Source: Pseudobutyrivibrio ruminis AD2017 (GTDB lineage Bacteria > Bacillota > Clostridia > Lachnospirales > Lachnospiraceae). Taken from it: a DNA stretch of 64,000 nucleotides. The stretch lies in NCBI RefSeq assembly GCF_000424305.1, contig NZ_AUJQ01000005.1:62001-126000 (forward strand), read 5' to 3'. Below are positions 27,656 to 37,578 of this stretch, piece by piece (the stretch's first letter is position 1; the number at the start of each line of letters is the position of its first letter). The translations under genes and the position numbers were made by a program. The notes beneath the pieces were generated by a model that made no database searches, had not been told where the DNA came from, and was given only the letters and a program-made list of their open reading frames with translations.

Positions 27656-28795
27656 ATGAAGCTATACAAAAGATTACTAGGTGCGTTCCTTACATTCGTA
27701 TTTGTACTAACTACTTTTACAGTACAACCAATTACTGCAAAGGCATATAATTACACTATTAATATTATGCTTGCATGCAGTGGTGATGAAGGAGCTGAAT
27801 ACATTCCTCTTTCAGAAATGATTTCAAGCAAGACCCTTAGTCTTTCTAATGGTAAGGCTGATATTCAGGGAAATACATTGAAGCTTACAGGGCTTAACTA
27901 TGGTGATAAGGTTTCCTTTAATCCACAGGCAGCCATTAAGCTTAAAGAGGATTCTAAATACTATGTTAAAGGTATGCGAATTGCTGGAACTAACAATGTT
28001 TTGGCTGCTGGTGCCTTTGATGTTTTTGAAGATCAGACATATGTTATAGCATATGGAGTGGGAGATATCGTTCCTTATATTGTTCATTACGTTGATAAGA
28101 ATGGCAATAAGCTATTAGAAGATACAACTTATTATTCTGCATCTGGTGAAGCAGTATACATTCCATATAAGCATATTGATGGTTATGCTCCTTTAAAAGC
28201 AAGCTGTAATTATGATGACAAGCTTACATTTGCATATCCTAATGCTTATAACATTCCTGTAAAGCATTTACCTAAATTAGATAAAGATGGTAAGCCTGCT
28301 GAATATACATTTATGTATTCAAAGGGTGGCGAAACAAATGTAATTACTAATGAGGTAGAAATCACAGAGATAACCACATCTATTGGTGAGGTAAGCTATA
28401 CATTTTTAGCAAATAAATCATCTGCTCAAAATGCATCTAAAACGGCAAACAGAACTAGAAGAAATGGTGGCAGTGGACATGGCCATGGTGATAGTGATGA
28501 AGCTGACGGTAATGGAAATGGTAATGGAGCAGCTGAAGATGATGAGCTAGCTGTGGAAAATGATGAGTCAGATGATACTGCATCAGATGATTTAATTGAA
28601 ATCGATGATGAAGCTACAGCTAAGGCCGGTGGCGAAAAATCTGATTTTACCAGAAACATGATTATAGCATTTATAATTGCACTATTAGCTATTTTGGTTA
28701 TATTAGTTGCATTGTACATTGCTGAAAAGAAGAAAAGAATACGTCAAAGAAGAATGCTTAAGCAAAAGCAGATGCAGAATCAAAATCAAAACTAA
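27656..28795 (+). CDS. Membrane-anchored MucBP-like surface protein (cassette E1)
   Basis: A 379-residue protein with signal peptide (cleavage near AKA/YN) and a MucBP-like segment (YIVHYVDKNGNKLLEDTTYY). A Gly/His/Asp-rich linker contains DDELAVENDES. It ends in a transmembrane helix (about 335-355) and a long basic tail (KKKRIRQRRMLKQKQMQNQN). The open frame extends upstream to 27605, but ATG at 27656, directly after the preceding stop and behind GAGGAGG, gives a proper signal peptide. There is no sorting motif, so it stays membrane-bound. It may be the platform of the fibre. Its paralogue is at 38414. Confidence 0.7.
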   Translation: MKLYKRLLGAFLTFVFVLTTFTVQPITAKAYNYTINIMLACSGDEGAEYIPLSEMISSKTLSLSNGKADIQGNTLKLTGLNYGDKVSFNPQAAIKLKEDSKYYVKGMRIAGTNNVLAAGAFDVFEDQTYVIAYGVGDIVPYIVHYVDKNGNKLLEDTTYYSASGEAVYIPYKHIDGYAPLKASCNYDDKLTFAYPNAYNIPVKHLPKLDKDGKPAEYTFMYSKGGETNVITNEVEITEITTSIGEVSYTFLANKSSAQNASKTANRTRRNGGSGHGHGDSDEADGNGNGNGAAEDDELAVENDESDDTASDDLIEIDDEATAKAGGEKSDFTRNMIIAFIIALLAILVILVALYIAEKKKRIRQRRMLKQKQMQNQNQN

Positions 28796-28872
28796 TCAAC
28801 ATTTAAGTCTTAAAATGTGGTAAATTCATTATAAGAAATTATTACATATTTAATCTAAAGGAGAGAGTTGGT

Positions 28873-29763
28873 TTGAAACAGGCTGTTATCAGATTCTTGG
28901 TAGTTGTACTTTTCCTGATAGGTGGATGCCTCCTTGCGTATCCAATACTATCTAATGAATGGAATAATTATGTTCAAAGTAAGCTTATTGGTGATTATCA
29001 GAATAAATTAACTGATATGAACTCAAATGAGTACACTCTTGAGTGGAATGCCGCTAAAGAGTTTAATAGTAATATTACTGAGAATGCCATAGGAACAGAT
29101 GCATTTGGCATGAATGGTGAAGAAGAAAGCACACCAGGTCCTGATTTCTTTGATTCAAAGTATTATTCGGTTTTAAATGTTAATGGCGATGGCATAATGG
29201 GATATTTATCCGTTCCAAAGATTAATCTTAAGTTACCTATCATGCATGGAACATATGATGAATATATTCAAACTGCTTTAGGTCATATGAATGGAACTGC
29301 ACTTCCAATAGGAGGAGAGGGCACCCATTCGGTTATAGTAGGCCACAGAGGTCTGCCTAGTGCTGAGCTGTTTACAAATATTGATCAGCTTCAAAAGGGA
29401 GATAAGTTTTATGTGCACGTACTTGATGAAGTTCATGCATACGAAGTTGATAAGATTTATCCGATGATTGAAGCGGATGATATGGATACATTAGAAGTAG
29501 CTCTTAGGGTGGAAAGTGGTAAGGATTATGTTACATTATTCACTTGTACACCATACGGAGTTAACACACACAGGCTTTTGGTAAGAGGTACCAGAGTTGA
29601 ATATCTAGGTGAAGATGAACCTCCTAAGGGAGCCGATGCAGTTGTTGAAACTGTCAAAAACTATTATATGGTGATTTCAATAATAGGCTTTATATTAGCG
29701 ATAATCATCATAGTTATTATAAGTCGCATAGCGAAAAACAAAGAAGCAAAAAGAGGACTGTAA
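28873..29763 (+). CDS. Second class C sortase
   Basis: A 296-residue class C sortase with an N-terminal helix, catalytic H158 (VGHRGLPSAELF), C225 (TLFTCTPYG), arginine in NTHR and a C-terminal helix followed by a basic tail. The start is TTG at 28873, preceded by AAAGGAGAG. It is clearly a paralogue of the sortase at 23567. It lies between the two pilus loci. Because locus 2 has no sortase behind its own pilin, this enzyme probably polymerises the LPYTG pilin there. Its terminator overlaps the stop codon. Confidence 0.88.
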   Translation: MKQAVIRFLVVVLFLIGGCLLAYPILSNEWNNYVQSKLIGDYQNKLTDMNSNEYTLEWNAAKEFNSNITENAIGTDAFGMNGEEESTPGPDFFDSKYYSVLNVNGDGIMGYLSVPKINLKLPIMHGTYDEYIQTALGHMNGTALPIGGEGTHSVIVGHRGLPSAELFTNIDQLQKGDKFYVHVLDEVHAYEVDKIYPMIEADDMDTLEVALRVESGKDYVTLFTCTPYGVNTHRLLVRGTRVEYLGEDEPPKGADAVVETVKNYYMVISIIGFILAIIIIVIISRIAKNKEAKRGL

Positions 29764-29781
29764 TTACAGTTCTCTTTTTTT
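29752..29781 (+). terminator. Rho-independent terminator of locus 1
   Basis: Inverted repeat AGAGGACTGTAA/TTACAGTTCTCT with one G-T pair, overlapping the last codons of the sortase, followed by six T. Confidence 0.85.
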
Positions 29782-29860
29782 AATATTTGTGAATAAATGG
29801 GGTTATATATAATATATATTTTTTCTGCAAGCGGGAGTTCTATAGCGAAATCAAATAATT

Positions 29861-29921
29861 CTTGCCAATTTCTGACATTTTTTGCCAGTTCACAGATTTA
29901 ACACACAATTCATGCTATACT
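29861..29921 (+). promoter_or_regulatory. Promoter of pilus locus 2 with 20-bp direct repeats
   Basis: TTGCCAAT and TTGCCAGT have GCC at 29864 and 29884, exactly 20 bp apart, and the second lies 32 bp upstream of an extended -10 TGCTATACT (29913-29921). The layout and spacing match the promoter of locus 1, and again no -35 is evident. Confidence 0.58.
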
Positions 29922-29986
29922 GTCCTTACAAGTTATTCAATATAACATTTTTATCCGTTAGGTCGTGCAAAGTGAGGAAGAATTAT

Positions 29987-32900
29987 ATGAGAAGAAATCG
30001 CTTATTCAATAAAATCATATCTTTATCTCTTGTTATTGCATTATATCTTTCAATGTCAGCAAGTGCATATGCAGAATTGGAGACTGAAGTTCCTGCAGTG
30101 GAATCTAATGCTGTAGTTGAAGAAGTTAATAATGCTCAGGATGTTCCTGCAGAACCTGTTGCTGAAGTGGAAGAAACCACTGAGCCACAGCCAGCAGAAG
30201 AGCCTTCTGATGCTACTGCTTCTACAAACATCGTTGGGGAAATAGTTGAAACTATAAAAGAAACTATCGGCGATGTTGTAGCAGGTGATTCTGAAGAAGC
30301 AGAAGAAACAGATGATGAAGAGTCTGCAGATGATGCAGAAGCAGAAGAAACAGATGATGAAGAGCCTGTAGATGATGCAGAAGAGCCTGAAGAAGAGAAT
30401 ATAGAGTGTGAACACGAATTACAATATTCTTCTAATAATGATGGAACTCACAATGTTACTTGTAGCAAATGCGAAGAGTTAGAGGAATACACAGAAAGCT
30501 GTGACTTCGACGAAGAAGGTGTTTGTACTAAATGTGGATATAAAAGACTTCCAGATCCAATCCTTACCTATGAAGATGATGAAATTATAGTAAAGGTAAG
30601 CGGCGCAGTTCCACAAAATGCAGACCTTAAGGTTACACCAATCAAGGCCGATGTGGAAGAAACTGCTGAAGCCTTCAAACAGGTTAAGGAAAAGGTTGAT
30701 GAAACTACTAAGATTAACTACTCAGAATCATTAGCATTTGTAGCTTATGATATTGGATTTGTATCTATCGAGACTAATGAAGTTATAGAACCTGATGGCG
30801 ATGTAACAGTTTCCATGGAATACAAAAAACAGGTTAATCCAGTTATCGATGATAAAAAGGATAAGGTTGAGAATATCGATATTAGCTTATTGCATATCGA
30901 TGAAGAATCACAGTCAGTTGAAACCTTAACAGGAACAGATAAAGCTACATTAGAAGTTGACGGTGATAAGCTTCTTACAAAAGCAGAATTTACTAATGAT
31001 TCTTTCTCACCTTATGTATTCGTTTACAAAACATCTTATCAGGAAGAAAAAATAAATCTTTACTTTGATAGTATTACAAAAGATGGTGACAACCTGGTAA
31101 ATATTCAGGATGAAACAACAAAGACATTTTCTATATCTACAGATGAAAATCATTCTGATTATGTAGAGAATTTTAAAGACGATATTGCGGGATATCGATT
31201 TGTTGAAGCCGGTTACATGGTAAACGGTGAGATGGTTAAATTTGATAATTTCAGATATACCTTTACTGAACGGTATATGGGTTGGGGCGTGTATTATTAT
31301 GATCCATCTCTACAGTTATATTTAGGAAATGTGAGGGTTGCAGGGAATATAAAATTTGAGAATCAACAGATTATCATCTACATGTTCTATGAAAAGGATG
31401 TTGCATTTAGTGTTTCGAAAATAGTTACAGGTCCACCTGCTGCTGATACAGACACAGAGTACCAGTTCCAGTTATCTGGCGGGGATGGTGTTAAGAACAA
31501 GCAATACAAAAATGGAGAAAATACATATAGTACTGATAGCGAAGGTAAATTTACATTAAAGGCAGGAGAAAGTGCAGATTTTGCAACCTTCACTCCTGGA
31601 ACATATACAATCACAGAGCTTGGCATATCTACAGAGGCCGATTACACCATACATAATTTTAAAACAAAGATTTTTATAAATGGTGTGCAGGATAAAGAGT
31701 ACGCTCCTGAAAGTGAAGCGGTAAGACAATCTAACAGTTTCACAGTAGAGGAAGGAAAGCTTACTGAGGTTAAGATAAAGAATTACTATTACACCAAGCT
31801 GATTGAATCACAAAAAGAAGCTGTTTCTTCAAAATATCTTAGATACAACGAGGAGACGGACGATTATCAGATTCAGATTAAGTTTACTGGACCTGAAATT
31901 GTAAAGAAAGAAACCAGCTATGAAACAGAAGCTCAGGATGTTATGACAGCTAAGGATGTTCATATCACATATGTTGTTGATAGATCATTCTCGATGCGTA
32001 CTAATTCTAGAGCGTCTCATATGCAGCAGGCTTCCAAGACTCTGGCTGAAATAATGAAGACGAAAAAGAATGTTAATGCTAGTTGGAAGATTGTAGATTT
32101 TGGTTCTAACGCTGTTTCATCGCCAAACTGGATGAGTACAGATGCCTTCTATGATGAAGTAAAAGGAAGCGATTTCGCTTGGTATTATACAGACAATGAA
32201 GGAGGAACTAACTACGAAGCTGCACTTCTTCATGTGAAGAATATTTTAGATAATGATAATAGCGATGCTCAAAAGATAGTCATATTCCTTACAGATGGTC
32301 TTTCAACAGTTTGGCTTAATGATAATGGAGTACCAACCTGGTATAACTCAACTGGAACTTCCTTTGAACCAAAGGCATATAGAGAGGCTTTAGCAGTTGT
32401 CAAAAATCTTAAGCCAGATGCATTCTATTCAATTGGTGTAGATTTTGGTAATGATACCTATAAAACCTATGATGGAGTTGCCAGAAATGCCGAATGGTTC
32501 TTAACAAACTTAACAAATAGTAGTAAAGCTAAAACTAAGAAGACATCAACAGTTAAGGGCGATAAGCTTGTTTCATTATTTAAGGACCTTGCAGGTGTTA
32601 TTTCATCAACAGAAACTGGCGGAACTATTGAAAACACAGTTGCATATCACGCAGAGGATGTATTAATAAACGACCCATTAAGTGATTATGTAGATATAGA
32701 AGATGGATCTACACTTTACATAGGTATCAGAGATAATAATATTCCTGTTACAGCAGATGATCCTAATGCCAACGAGCTCCAGAAGTTAGGAAGAGGTAAC
32801 TGGAGAAATGGTATTATCGATTCCACTAGTGAAGTGGTAAATAATCATGATGATACATCAATAAATATTGCAGAGTACGATATTTATGAAACTGACGAAA

Positions 32901-33781
32901 GTGGAAATACTGTTACATATACAGTTTCCGCATACTATGATAAGGATTCAAGAAGCATTAAGATGATTTATCCAGAAGGATATCAGCTTCCAGCTAATTA
33001 TTCATTTGTAGTTTCATTCAATGTAGTACCAAGTGATAAAGCTTATGAAGAATATTATCAGCATCAACAGAGCGGCGAAGAGCTTTACAATGCAGTAGGT
33101 GATCCATTTACAGATCATGTATCAGTTCCAGAAGAGAACTGGACATCATCTGGAAAGCCTGGTTTCAATTCAAATGGAGATGCAAAGGTAACATACGACT
33201 TCTGTGGAAATACAATAAAAGATAAATTACCACATCCAGTTATCCAGGTTAGATTTAAATATCAATGGGAAATCTACAAGACAGATGCAGATGGAAAATC
33301 AGGTGAAAGACTTGAGGGAGCACAGTTCTTACTTAAGGAAGCAGGAGACGAACCAGAGATTGCTTACTTAGGAACAAGTAGTATAGCTGATAACAATGCA
33401 GGTAAGGTTATCTGGGATTTGAAGAACGATAAAGCTATTCCAGTAAACAAGACCTACATCATAACAGAGGAAGCTGCACCAACAGGCTACGCAAAATGTG
33501 ATGACCATTGGGAGCTTACTTTAGATGAAAACAATATACCTACTGTTACAGCAATAGCAAAACAGGGTGTTGCAACTGAATATGAATCTGAGGTTGTAAG
33601 AGAAAAGAACCTGATAACTTATAAATTCTATTATAAGAATATTAGAAAGATAGCGAACATGCCAAACACAGGTGGCAAGGGAACTACAAAGGGAAGAGCC
33701 TTCGGATTCACATTAATAATGATTTCAGCCTTCATCTTGTATAGAAGTAGAAAAACAAAAGGTATGTACAAAAGGGGATAA
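29987..33781 (+). CDS. von Willebrand A-domain adhesin with MPNTG signal, probable pilus tip protein
   Basis: A 1264-residue surface protein. Signal peptide about 1-29, then an acidic Glu/Asp stretch. At about 140-188 lies a small Cys-rich module with CSKC and CTKC pairs that could bind zinc. The VWA domain (about 655-870) has a complete MIDAS: D665-S667-S669 (DRSFS), T741 (GGTNYEA), D770 (FLTDG). A Cna-B repeat (about 1100-1190) precedes the sorting motif MPNTG at 1225-1229, helix and basic tail. The frame is open upstream to 29882, but that part contains the promoter, so ATG 29987 after GAGGAAG is the start. The architecture recalls RrgA-type tip adhesins. Confidence 0.84.
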   Translation: MRRNRLFNKIISLSLVIALYLSMSASAYAELETEVPAVESNAVVEEVNNAQDVPAEPVAEVEETTEPQPAEEPSDATASTNIVGEIVETIKETIGDVVAGDSEEAEETDDEESADDAEAEETDDEEPVDDAEEPEEENIECEHELQYSSNNDGTHNVTCSKCEELEEYTESCDFDEEGVCTKCGYKRLPDPILTYEDDEIIVKVSGAVPQNADLKVTPIKADVEETAEAFKQVKEKVDETTKINYSESLAFVAYDIGFVSIETNEVIEPDGDVTVSMEYKKQVNPVIDDKKDKVENIDISLLHIDEESQSVETLTGTDKATLEVDGDKLLTKAEFTNDSFSPYVFVYKTSYQEEKINLYFDSITKDGDNLVNIQDETTKTFSISTDENHSDYVENFKDDIAGYRFVEAGYMVNGEMVKFDNFRYTFTERYMGWGVYYYDPSLQLYLGNVRVAGNIKFENQQIIIYMFYEKDVAFSVSKIVTGPPAADTDTEYQFQLSGGDGVKNKQYKNGENTYSTDSEGKFTLKAGESADFATFTPGTYTITELGISTEADYTIHNFKTKIFINGVQDKEYAPESEAVRQSNSFTVEEGKLTEVKIKNYYYTKLIESQKEAVSSKYLRYNEETDDYQIQIKFTGPEIVKKETSYETEAQDVMTAKDVHITYVVDRSFSMRTNSRASHMQQASKTLAEIMKTKKNVNASWKIVDFGSNAVSSPNWMSTDAFYDEVKGSDFAWYYTDNEGGTNYEAALLHVKNILDNDNSDAQKIVIFLTDGLSTVWLNDNGVPTWYNSTGTSFEPKAYREALAVVKNLKPDAFYSIGVDFGNDTYKTYDGVARNAEWFLTNLTNSSKAKTKKTSTVKGDKLVSLFKDLAGVISSTETGGTIENTVAYHAEDVLINDPLSDYVDIEDGSTLYIGIRDNNIPVTADDPNANELQKLGRGNWRNGIIDSTSEVVNNHDDTSINIAEYDIYETDESGNTVTYTVSAYYDKDSRSIKMIYPEGYQLPANYSFVVSFNVVPSDKAYEEYYQHQQSGEELYNAVGDPFTDHVSVPEENWTSSGKPGFNSNGDAKVTYDFCGNTIKDKLPHPVIQVRFKYQWEIYKTDADGKSGERLEGAQFLLKEAGDEPEIAYLGTSSIADNNAGKVIWDLKNDKAIPVNKTYIITEEAAPTGYAKCDDHWELTLDENNIPTVTAIAKQGVATEYESEVVREKNLITYKFYYKNIRKIANMPNTGGKGTTKGRAFGFTLIMISAFILYRSRKTKGMYKRG

Positions 33782-33796
33782 CAAGGAGGGTTAAAT

Positions 33797-35149
33797 ATGA
33801 AAAAAATAAAAAGAATTATTACCCTGATGCTTGCGATGATGATGGTATTTTCGATGTCAATCATCTCATCAGCAGCAGATAAGAATGCTGTTATTACCAT
33901 TACCGGTGCAGGTGAAGGAGCTACATTTACATATGCACAGGTAATAGAGGCAGACACCAGCACAGAGACTGGTTGGGCAATCGTTCCTGGATACGAGAGA
34001 CTGTTTGCAAGCTTTGGTGATGACGAACAGTCACAGATTGAAGGATATATTGCAGCAAGTGAATCAGCAAGAGCAGCTGCGATTAAAGCTGCAAATGTAT
34101 CGACAAGTGAAGAGTTCACTAATCCAAAGACAGTTACTGAACCTGGATTGTATTTAATCAATGGAACAGAAACAGGATTTGAATATAATCCAATGCTTGC
34201 CTATGTTGGATTTGATACTGATACAGGCGCTGCAACTGGTTTAAAAGACGCTACATTAAAAGCTAAAAAGACACCTAAGACTGTAGGAAAGACAGTAGAT
34301 GAGCAGACAGATAAATTTGTACAGGTTGGTGATGAAGTAACTTACACACTTAAGGCAACAATTCCTTATTCACCAAAGGGATCACAGACAACACTTGTTA
34401 TTACTGATGAACTTACAGGTGGAAAGTTTAAGCTAAATGCGGCAGATAAGGTAGTAGTTACAGTTGATGTTGGGGATGCACCAACAATGGAAATCACTCC
34501 AAATGATAATAAGCTTACAATTGATTTAGCTTCACTTATCATTAACAGTGAGGACCCAGAAGAAGATAACAAATATGCAAACATGACAGTTACACTTACT
34601 TATGTAGCAATCGTAACTGGTACAGAGATTGAAAACAAAGCTTATATCGGAAATAATCCAGCTACAGTTGTTAAATCTTATACAGGAAAGCTTAAGATTA
34701 CAAAGATGAACGAAGCTGGCTCTAACCCTTCAGTGGCTTTGGCCGGTGCAGGATTTGTAGTAGTAAACGCTGATGGAAAGTTTGCAACACTTGAAAATGG
34801 TGTTCTTACAGGATGGGTAGATACAGCAGATGCTGCTACAACAATCACAACAGGTCCTGATGGAACAGCTACAGTAGAAGGTTTTGATGCTAATAAGACA
34901 TATAAGTTCCATGAAGTAGTTGCACCAGAAGGATATAAGCTTAATGATGATGATGTAACAGCAGAGTGGACGCCTGGCCTGGCTGATAACGCGCAGATAG
35001 CTGAAGCTACAATGCATGATACAAAGCTTTCTACATTACCATACACAGGTGGTAAGGGAACAGCAGCATTTACAATATTTGGTGTTATTTTGATGGGTAT
35101 TGCAGCTGGTTTATATTATGTAAATAAGAGAAATAAATCAGCTAAGTAA
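33797..35149 (+). CDS. Major pilin of locus 2 (LPYTG)
   Basis: A 450-residue pilin with signal peptide (cleavage near SSA/AD), a D2-type isopeptide domain around KTPKTVGKTVDEQTDKFVQV and GDEVTYTLKATIPY, and a C-terminal Cna-B domain with E-box YKFHEVVAPEGYK. The sorting signal LPYTG is at 414-418, followed by helix and NKRNKSAK. KTPKT supplies candidate polymerising lysines. Same gene position and layout as the locus 1 pilin, but the sequences have diverged widely. AAGGAGG precedes the ATG; a hairpin follows. Confidence 0.87.
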   Translation: MKKIKRIITLMLAMMMVFSMSIISSAADKNAVITITGAGEGATFTYAQVIEADTSTETGWAIVPGYERLFASFGDDEQSQIEGYIAASESARAAAIKAANVSTSEEFTNPKTVTEPGLYLINGTETGFEYNPMLAYVGFDTDTGAATGLKDATLKAKKTPKTVGKTVDEQTDKFVQVGDEVTYTLKATIPYSPKGSQTTLVITDELTGGKFKLNAADKVVVTVDVGDAPTMEITPNDNKLTIDLASLIINSEDPEEDNKYANMTVTLTYVAIVTGTEIENKAYIGNNPATVVKSYTGKLKITKMNEAGSNPSVALAGAGFVVVNADGKFATLENGVLTGWVDTADAATTITTGPDGTATVEGFDANKTYKFHEVVAPEGYKLNDDDVTAEWTPGLADNAQIAEATMHDTKLSTLPYTGGKGTAAFTIFGVILMGIAAGLYYVNKRNKSAK

Positions 35150-35157
35150 TTGTAATT

Positions 35158-35196
35158 ATTGTCCCTCCGTCGCCAATTGGCGGCGGGGGAGGCAAT
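35158..35196 (+). promoter_or_regulatory. Post-pilin hairpin without U-tract
   Basis: ATTG-CCTCC-CGCC / GGCG-GGGAGG-CAAT forms a strong hairpin starting 9 bp after the pilin stop and lacking a T run. It occupies the same position as the hairpin after the locus 1 pilin, suggesting a conserved role in setting pilin over downstream expression. Confidence 0.6.
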
Positions 35197-35293
35197 AGCT
35201 ACATTGAATAGAAGAGAGTATAAAAGTATTTTGTTCTATTCAATGTATCAAATAACAAAAGTAAAGGCCTAGTGGCTTGGAAGGGAGTCGCCA

Positions 35294-36307
35294 GTGAATA
35301 TAGTTAGTAAAAGAAAAAAAGGATTAATAGGACTAAGCGTTGCAGTAGCAGTACTTGTCATGTTTGTTGGAATTCAAGGTCTTGCAGCAGGAAGGGTAGA
35401 CCTTGATAAGGATGTGACTATCACAGCAAAAATCGATACAAATGATAATTCACTGTTTGTGCAGAAATATAAGGGAAATGTTGAGGTGAAGGTATTCAAG
35501 CTTGCAACTATGGATGCATTTGGAAATCTTACCGTAACATCGGATTTTGCAGGAGCAGGATTAGACTTATCAGTGCTTGGTAATGAGCCAACTGTTGATG
35601 ATATCAAAGCAGGCATTGTTGATAATGCTGTTGCTACTGCTAAGAATATAACCGATTCTGCAAAATATAAAACTATCACAATAGATAGAGCAATTGGCAA
35701 AACCTCAGGATATACCAAAATCCAAAAGGGAGCTGGCTTATATCTTTACATGCCTGAGGATGTAACAGATGATGAATATGTTTATTCATTTACACCATAT
35801 GTAATAATGGCTCCAAGCAGTGAGCGTATAGTTACAGGCCAGGGCTCAGACGAATGGAAATATGATGTAAGCTTTAATCTTAAATCAAGCGAAGAAAGAA
35901 GATTTGGAACATTAAAGCTTACAAAGACATTGGATAAATATAATGAAAGTCTTGGATTTGTTTCATTCGTTTACAAGATTAAGGCAACCTTATCAGACGG
36001 AACGGTTGTATTTGATGATCTTAGAACAATCGATTTTTCAGCTCCAGGTACAAAGGAAGTAGAGGTGGAAATCCCAGCTACAGCAATAGTTACTGTAGAA
36101 GAGGTATACACTGGTGGAAGCTATCAGGCTGTAGAAGGTACTAATACAAAATATGAAAACATTAAAATAGTTGTTGATGAAGAAAAGGAAGTAAAATTCG
36201 AAAACACATATGATGGCAATCTAATCACAGGCAACATGAGTGCTGTGAACACATATGAAAAAGTTGATGGTGAATATGTTCACACCAATTTTTTAACAAT
36301 TCAATAA
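35294..36307 (+). CDS. Secreted SpaA/Cna-B-like protein without wall anchor (cassette A2)
   Basis: A 337-residue paralogue of the protein at 24448. It has a signal peptide (cleavage near LAA/GR) and a Cna-B/SpaA-like stretch (RFGTLKLTKTLDKYNESLGF, VEEVYTGGSY), with no sorting motif or C-terminal helix. The start is GTG at 35294 behind AAGGGAG. It opens the second five-gene cassette. Function unknown. Confidence 0.72.
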   Translation: MNIVSKRKKGLIGLSVAVAVLVMFVGIQGLAAGRVDLDKDVTITAKIDTNDNSLFVQKYKGNVEVKVFKLATMDAFGNLTVTSDFAGAGLDLSVLGNEPTVDDIKAGIVDNAVATAKNITDSAKYKTITIDRAIGKTSGYTKIQKGAGLYLYMPEDVTDDEYVYSFTPYVIMAPSSERIVTGQGSDEWKYDVSFNLKSSEERRFGTLKLTKTLDKYNESLGFVSFVYKIKATLSDGTVVFDDLRTIDFSAPGTKEVEVEIPATAIVTVEEVYTGGSYQAVEGTNTKYENIKIVVDEEKEVKFENTYDGNLITGNMSAVNTYEKVDGEYVHTNFLTIQ

Positions 36308-36332
36308 ATATGAGAGAGCGAGGTAACTAACT

Positions 36333-36848
36333 ATGAAAACAAAATGGTTATGTATAGTTGCTGCAGCAGTATTGGTTGTTAGCGCATCTGCAGTAAAGCC
36401 TGCTTTAGCATACTTCACAGCAACCAAAACTATTGAAGGAACAACTAAGGAATTAAAGATTGGTGATAGCATCCCAGATATTCACGAAGATATCGATGGA
36501 ATGATTAAGAAAATCACTATCATGAATACAGGTGAGTACGATATTTTTGTAAGAGCTAAGGCTATTACACCTGATAACTGGGAAGCTGAGTTTACCCCAA
36601 CCGATGGCTGGAAGGAAAAGGATGGCTACTATTATTACGACAAGCCTCTAGCACCTGACGAACAAACAGCTACAGCACTTACACTTGAAATCAAACCTAA
36701 GAATGTAAGTGAAACTTATGAGGTGCCAGAAAAATTTAATGTCATAATTGTTCAGGAAGCTACAAAGGTTGTTTTCGACAAGGATGGTAATCCAGTACCA
36801 GATGATTGGGCAAACGCAATTACTAGTCAGATTAATGCAGGCGAATAG
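36333..36848 (+). CDS. TasA-like protein with SipW-type signal peptide (cassette B2)
   Basis: A 171-residue paralogue of the protein at 25497. The signal peptide ends ALAYFTATK, and the mature chain repeats the pattern IKKITIMNTGEYDIFVRAKA and VIIVQEATKVVF seen in B1. It is a candidate fibre subunit processed by the SipW-like domain encoded at 39472. GAGAGCGAGG precedes the ATG. Confidence 0.78.
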   Translation: MKTKWLCIVAAAVLVVSASAVKPALAYFTATKTIEGTTKELKIGDSIPDIHEDIDGMIKKITIMNTGEYDIFVRAKAITPDNWEAEFTPTDGWKEKDGYYYYDKPLAPDEQTATALTLEIKPKNVSETYEVPEKFNVIIVQEATKVVFDKDGNPVPDDWANAITSQINAGE

Positions 36849-36859
36849 GAGGGGTAAAA

Positions 36860-37564
36860 ATGAAAAAAATAAATAAAAATCCTCTTATAATCTTGGCTAT
36901 AGGACTAGTAGTAATTATAGCAAGCACTGTTGGAGCTACCAGAGCAGCAATGGTTGCGCAGGAAGATGCAGATAGTCTTAAGTTTACAACTGCTGAATTC
37001 AAAGTAGATTTTACAGGGGATATATCAGATGGAAAAATTGATTTTCCAGCAATGGAAGAGGATGAATTCCTGAAAATAGGAAAGCTTTATAATGAGACAA
37101 TATCTGTAAAGAATACTTCTACTGGAGAGTATGACGAGTATTTAAGAGTAGTGGTTAAAAAAAGCTGGGAAAAGGATGGCAAGAAAACAATTGCTTTAGA
37201 CCCAAAGAAGATTGAAATCAAAGTTGCAGATGGCTGGTACAAAAATGTATCAGAGTCTACAGCAGAACAGGATGTTTACTATAAGCTAACACCAGTTAAA
37301 AAGGATGCTGAAATTGCTTTTATTACTGGAATCAAGGTTAAGGAAGATGTTGCAAAGGTAGTTGAACAAACAGGAACTGAAACAATTATCGAAAATTCAT
37401 ATCCTTATAATAAAGCAAAAATTAAACTTTCCCTTGAGGTTGATGGCCTACAGACACATAACAGTGCCGATTCAATCCGGGCAGCCTGGGGACTTGGACA
37501 GTCTTTCGAAGCAGAGGATAGTGAAGGAAATAAAACGACGGTAAGCTTTGAATTTGTTGATTAA
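36860..37564 (+). CDS. TasA-like protein with SipW-type signal peptide (cassette C2)
   Basis: A 234-residue paralogue of the protein at 26036. N-terminus MKKINKNPLIILAIGLVVII then TVGATRAAM, a SipW-type cleavage region. The mature domain has ISVKNTSTGEYDEYLRVVVKKSW and a final GLQTHNSADSIRAAWGLG resembling the DAVQSHNGAKAMCGAWGV of C1, but without its cysteines. AGGAGGGG precedes the ATG. Confidence 0.76.
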   Translation: MKKINKNPLIILAIGLVVIIASTVGATRAAMVAQEDADSLKFTTAEFKVDFTGDISDGKIDFPAMEEDEFLKIGKLYNETISVKNTSTGEYDEYLRVVVKKSWEKDGKKTIALDPKKIEIKVADGWYKNVSESTAEQDVYYKLTPVKKDAEIAFITGIKVKEDVAKVVEQTGTETIIENSYPYNKAKIKLSLEVDGLQTHNSADSIRAAWGLGQSFEAEDSEGNKTTVSFEFVD

Positions 37565-37578
37565 GAAAGGGGCAAGCG

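Noticed and set aside
29882-29986. Upstream extension of the VWA adhesin frame
   Set aside because: It lacks a ribosome site and contains the -10 box; ATG 29987 gives a normal signal peptide.
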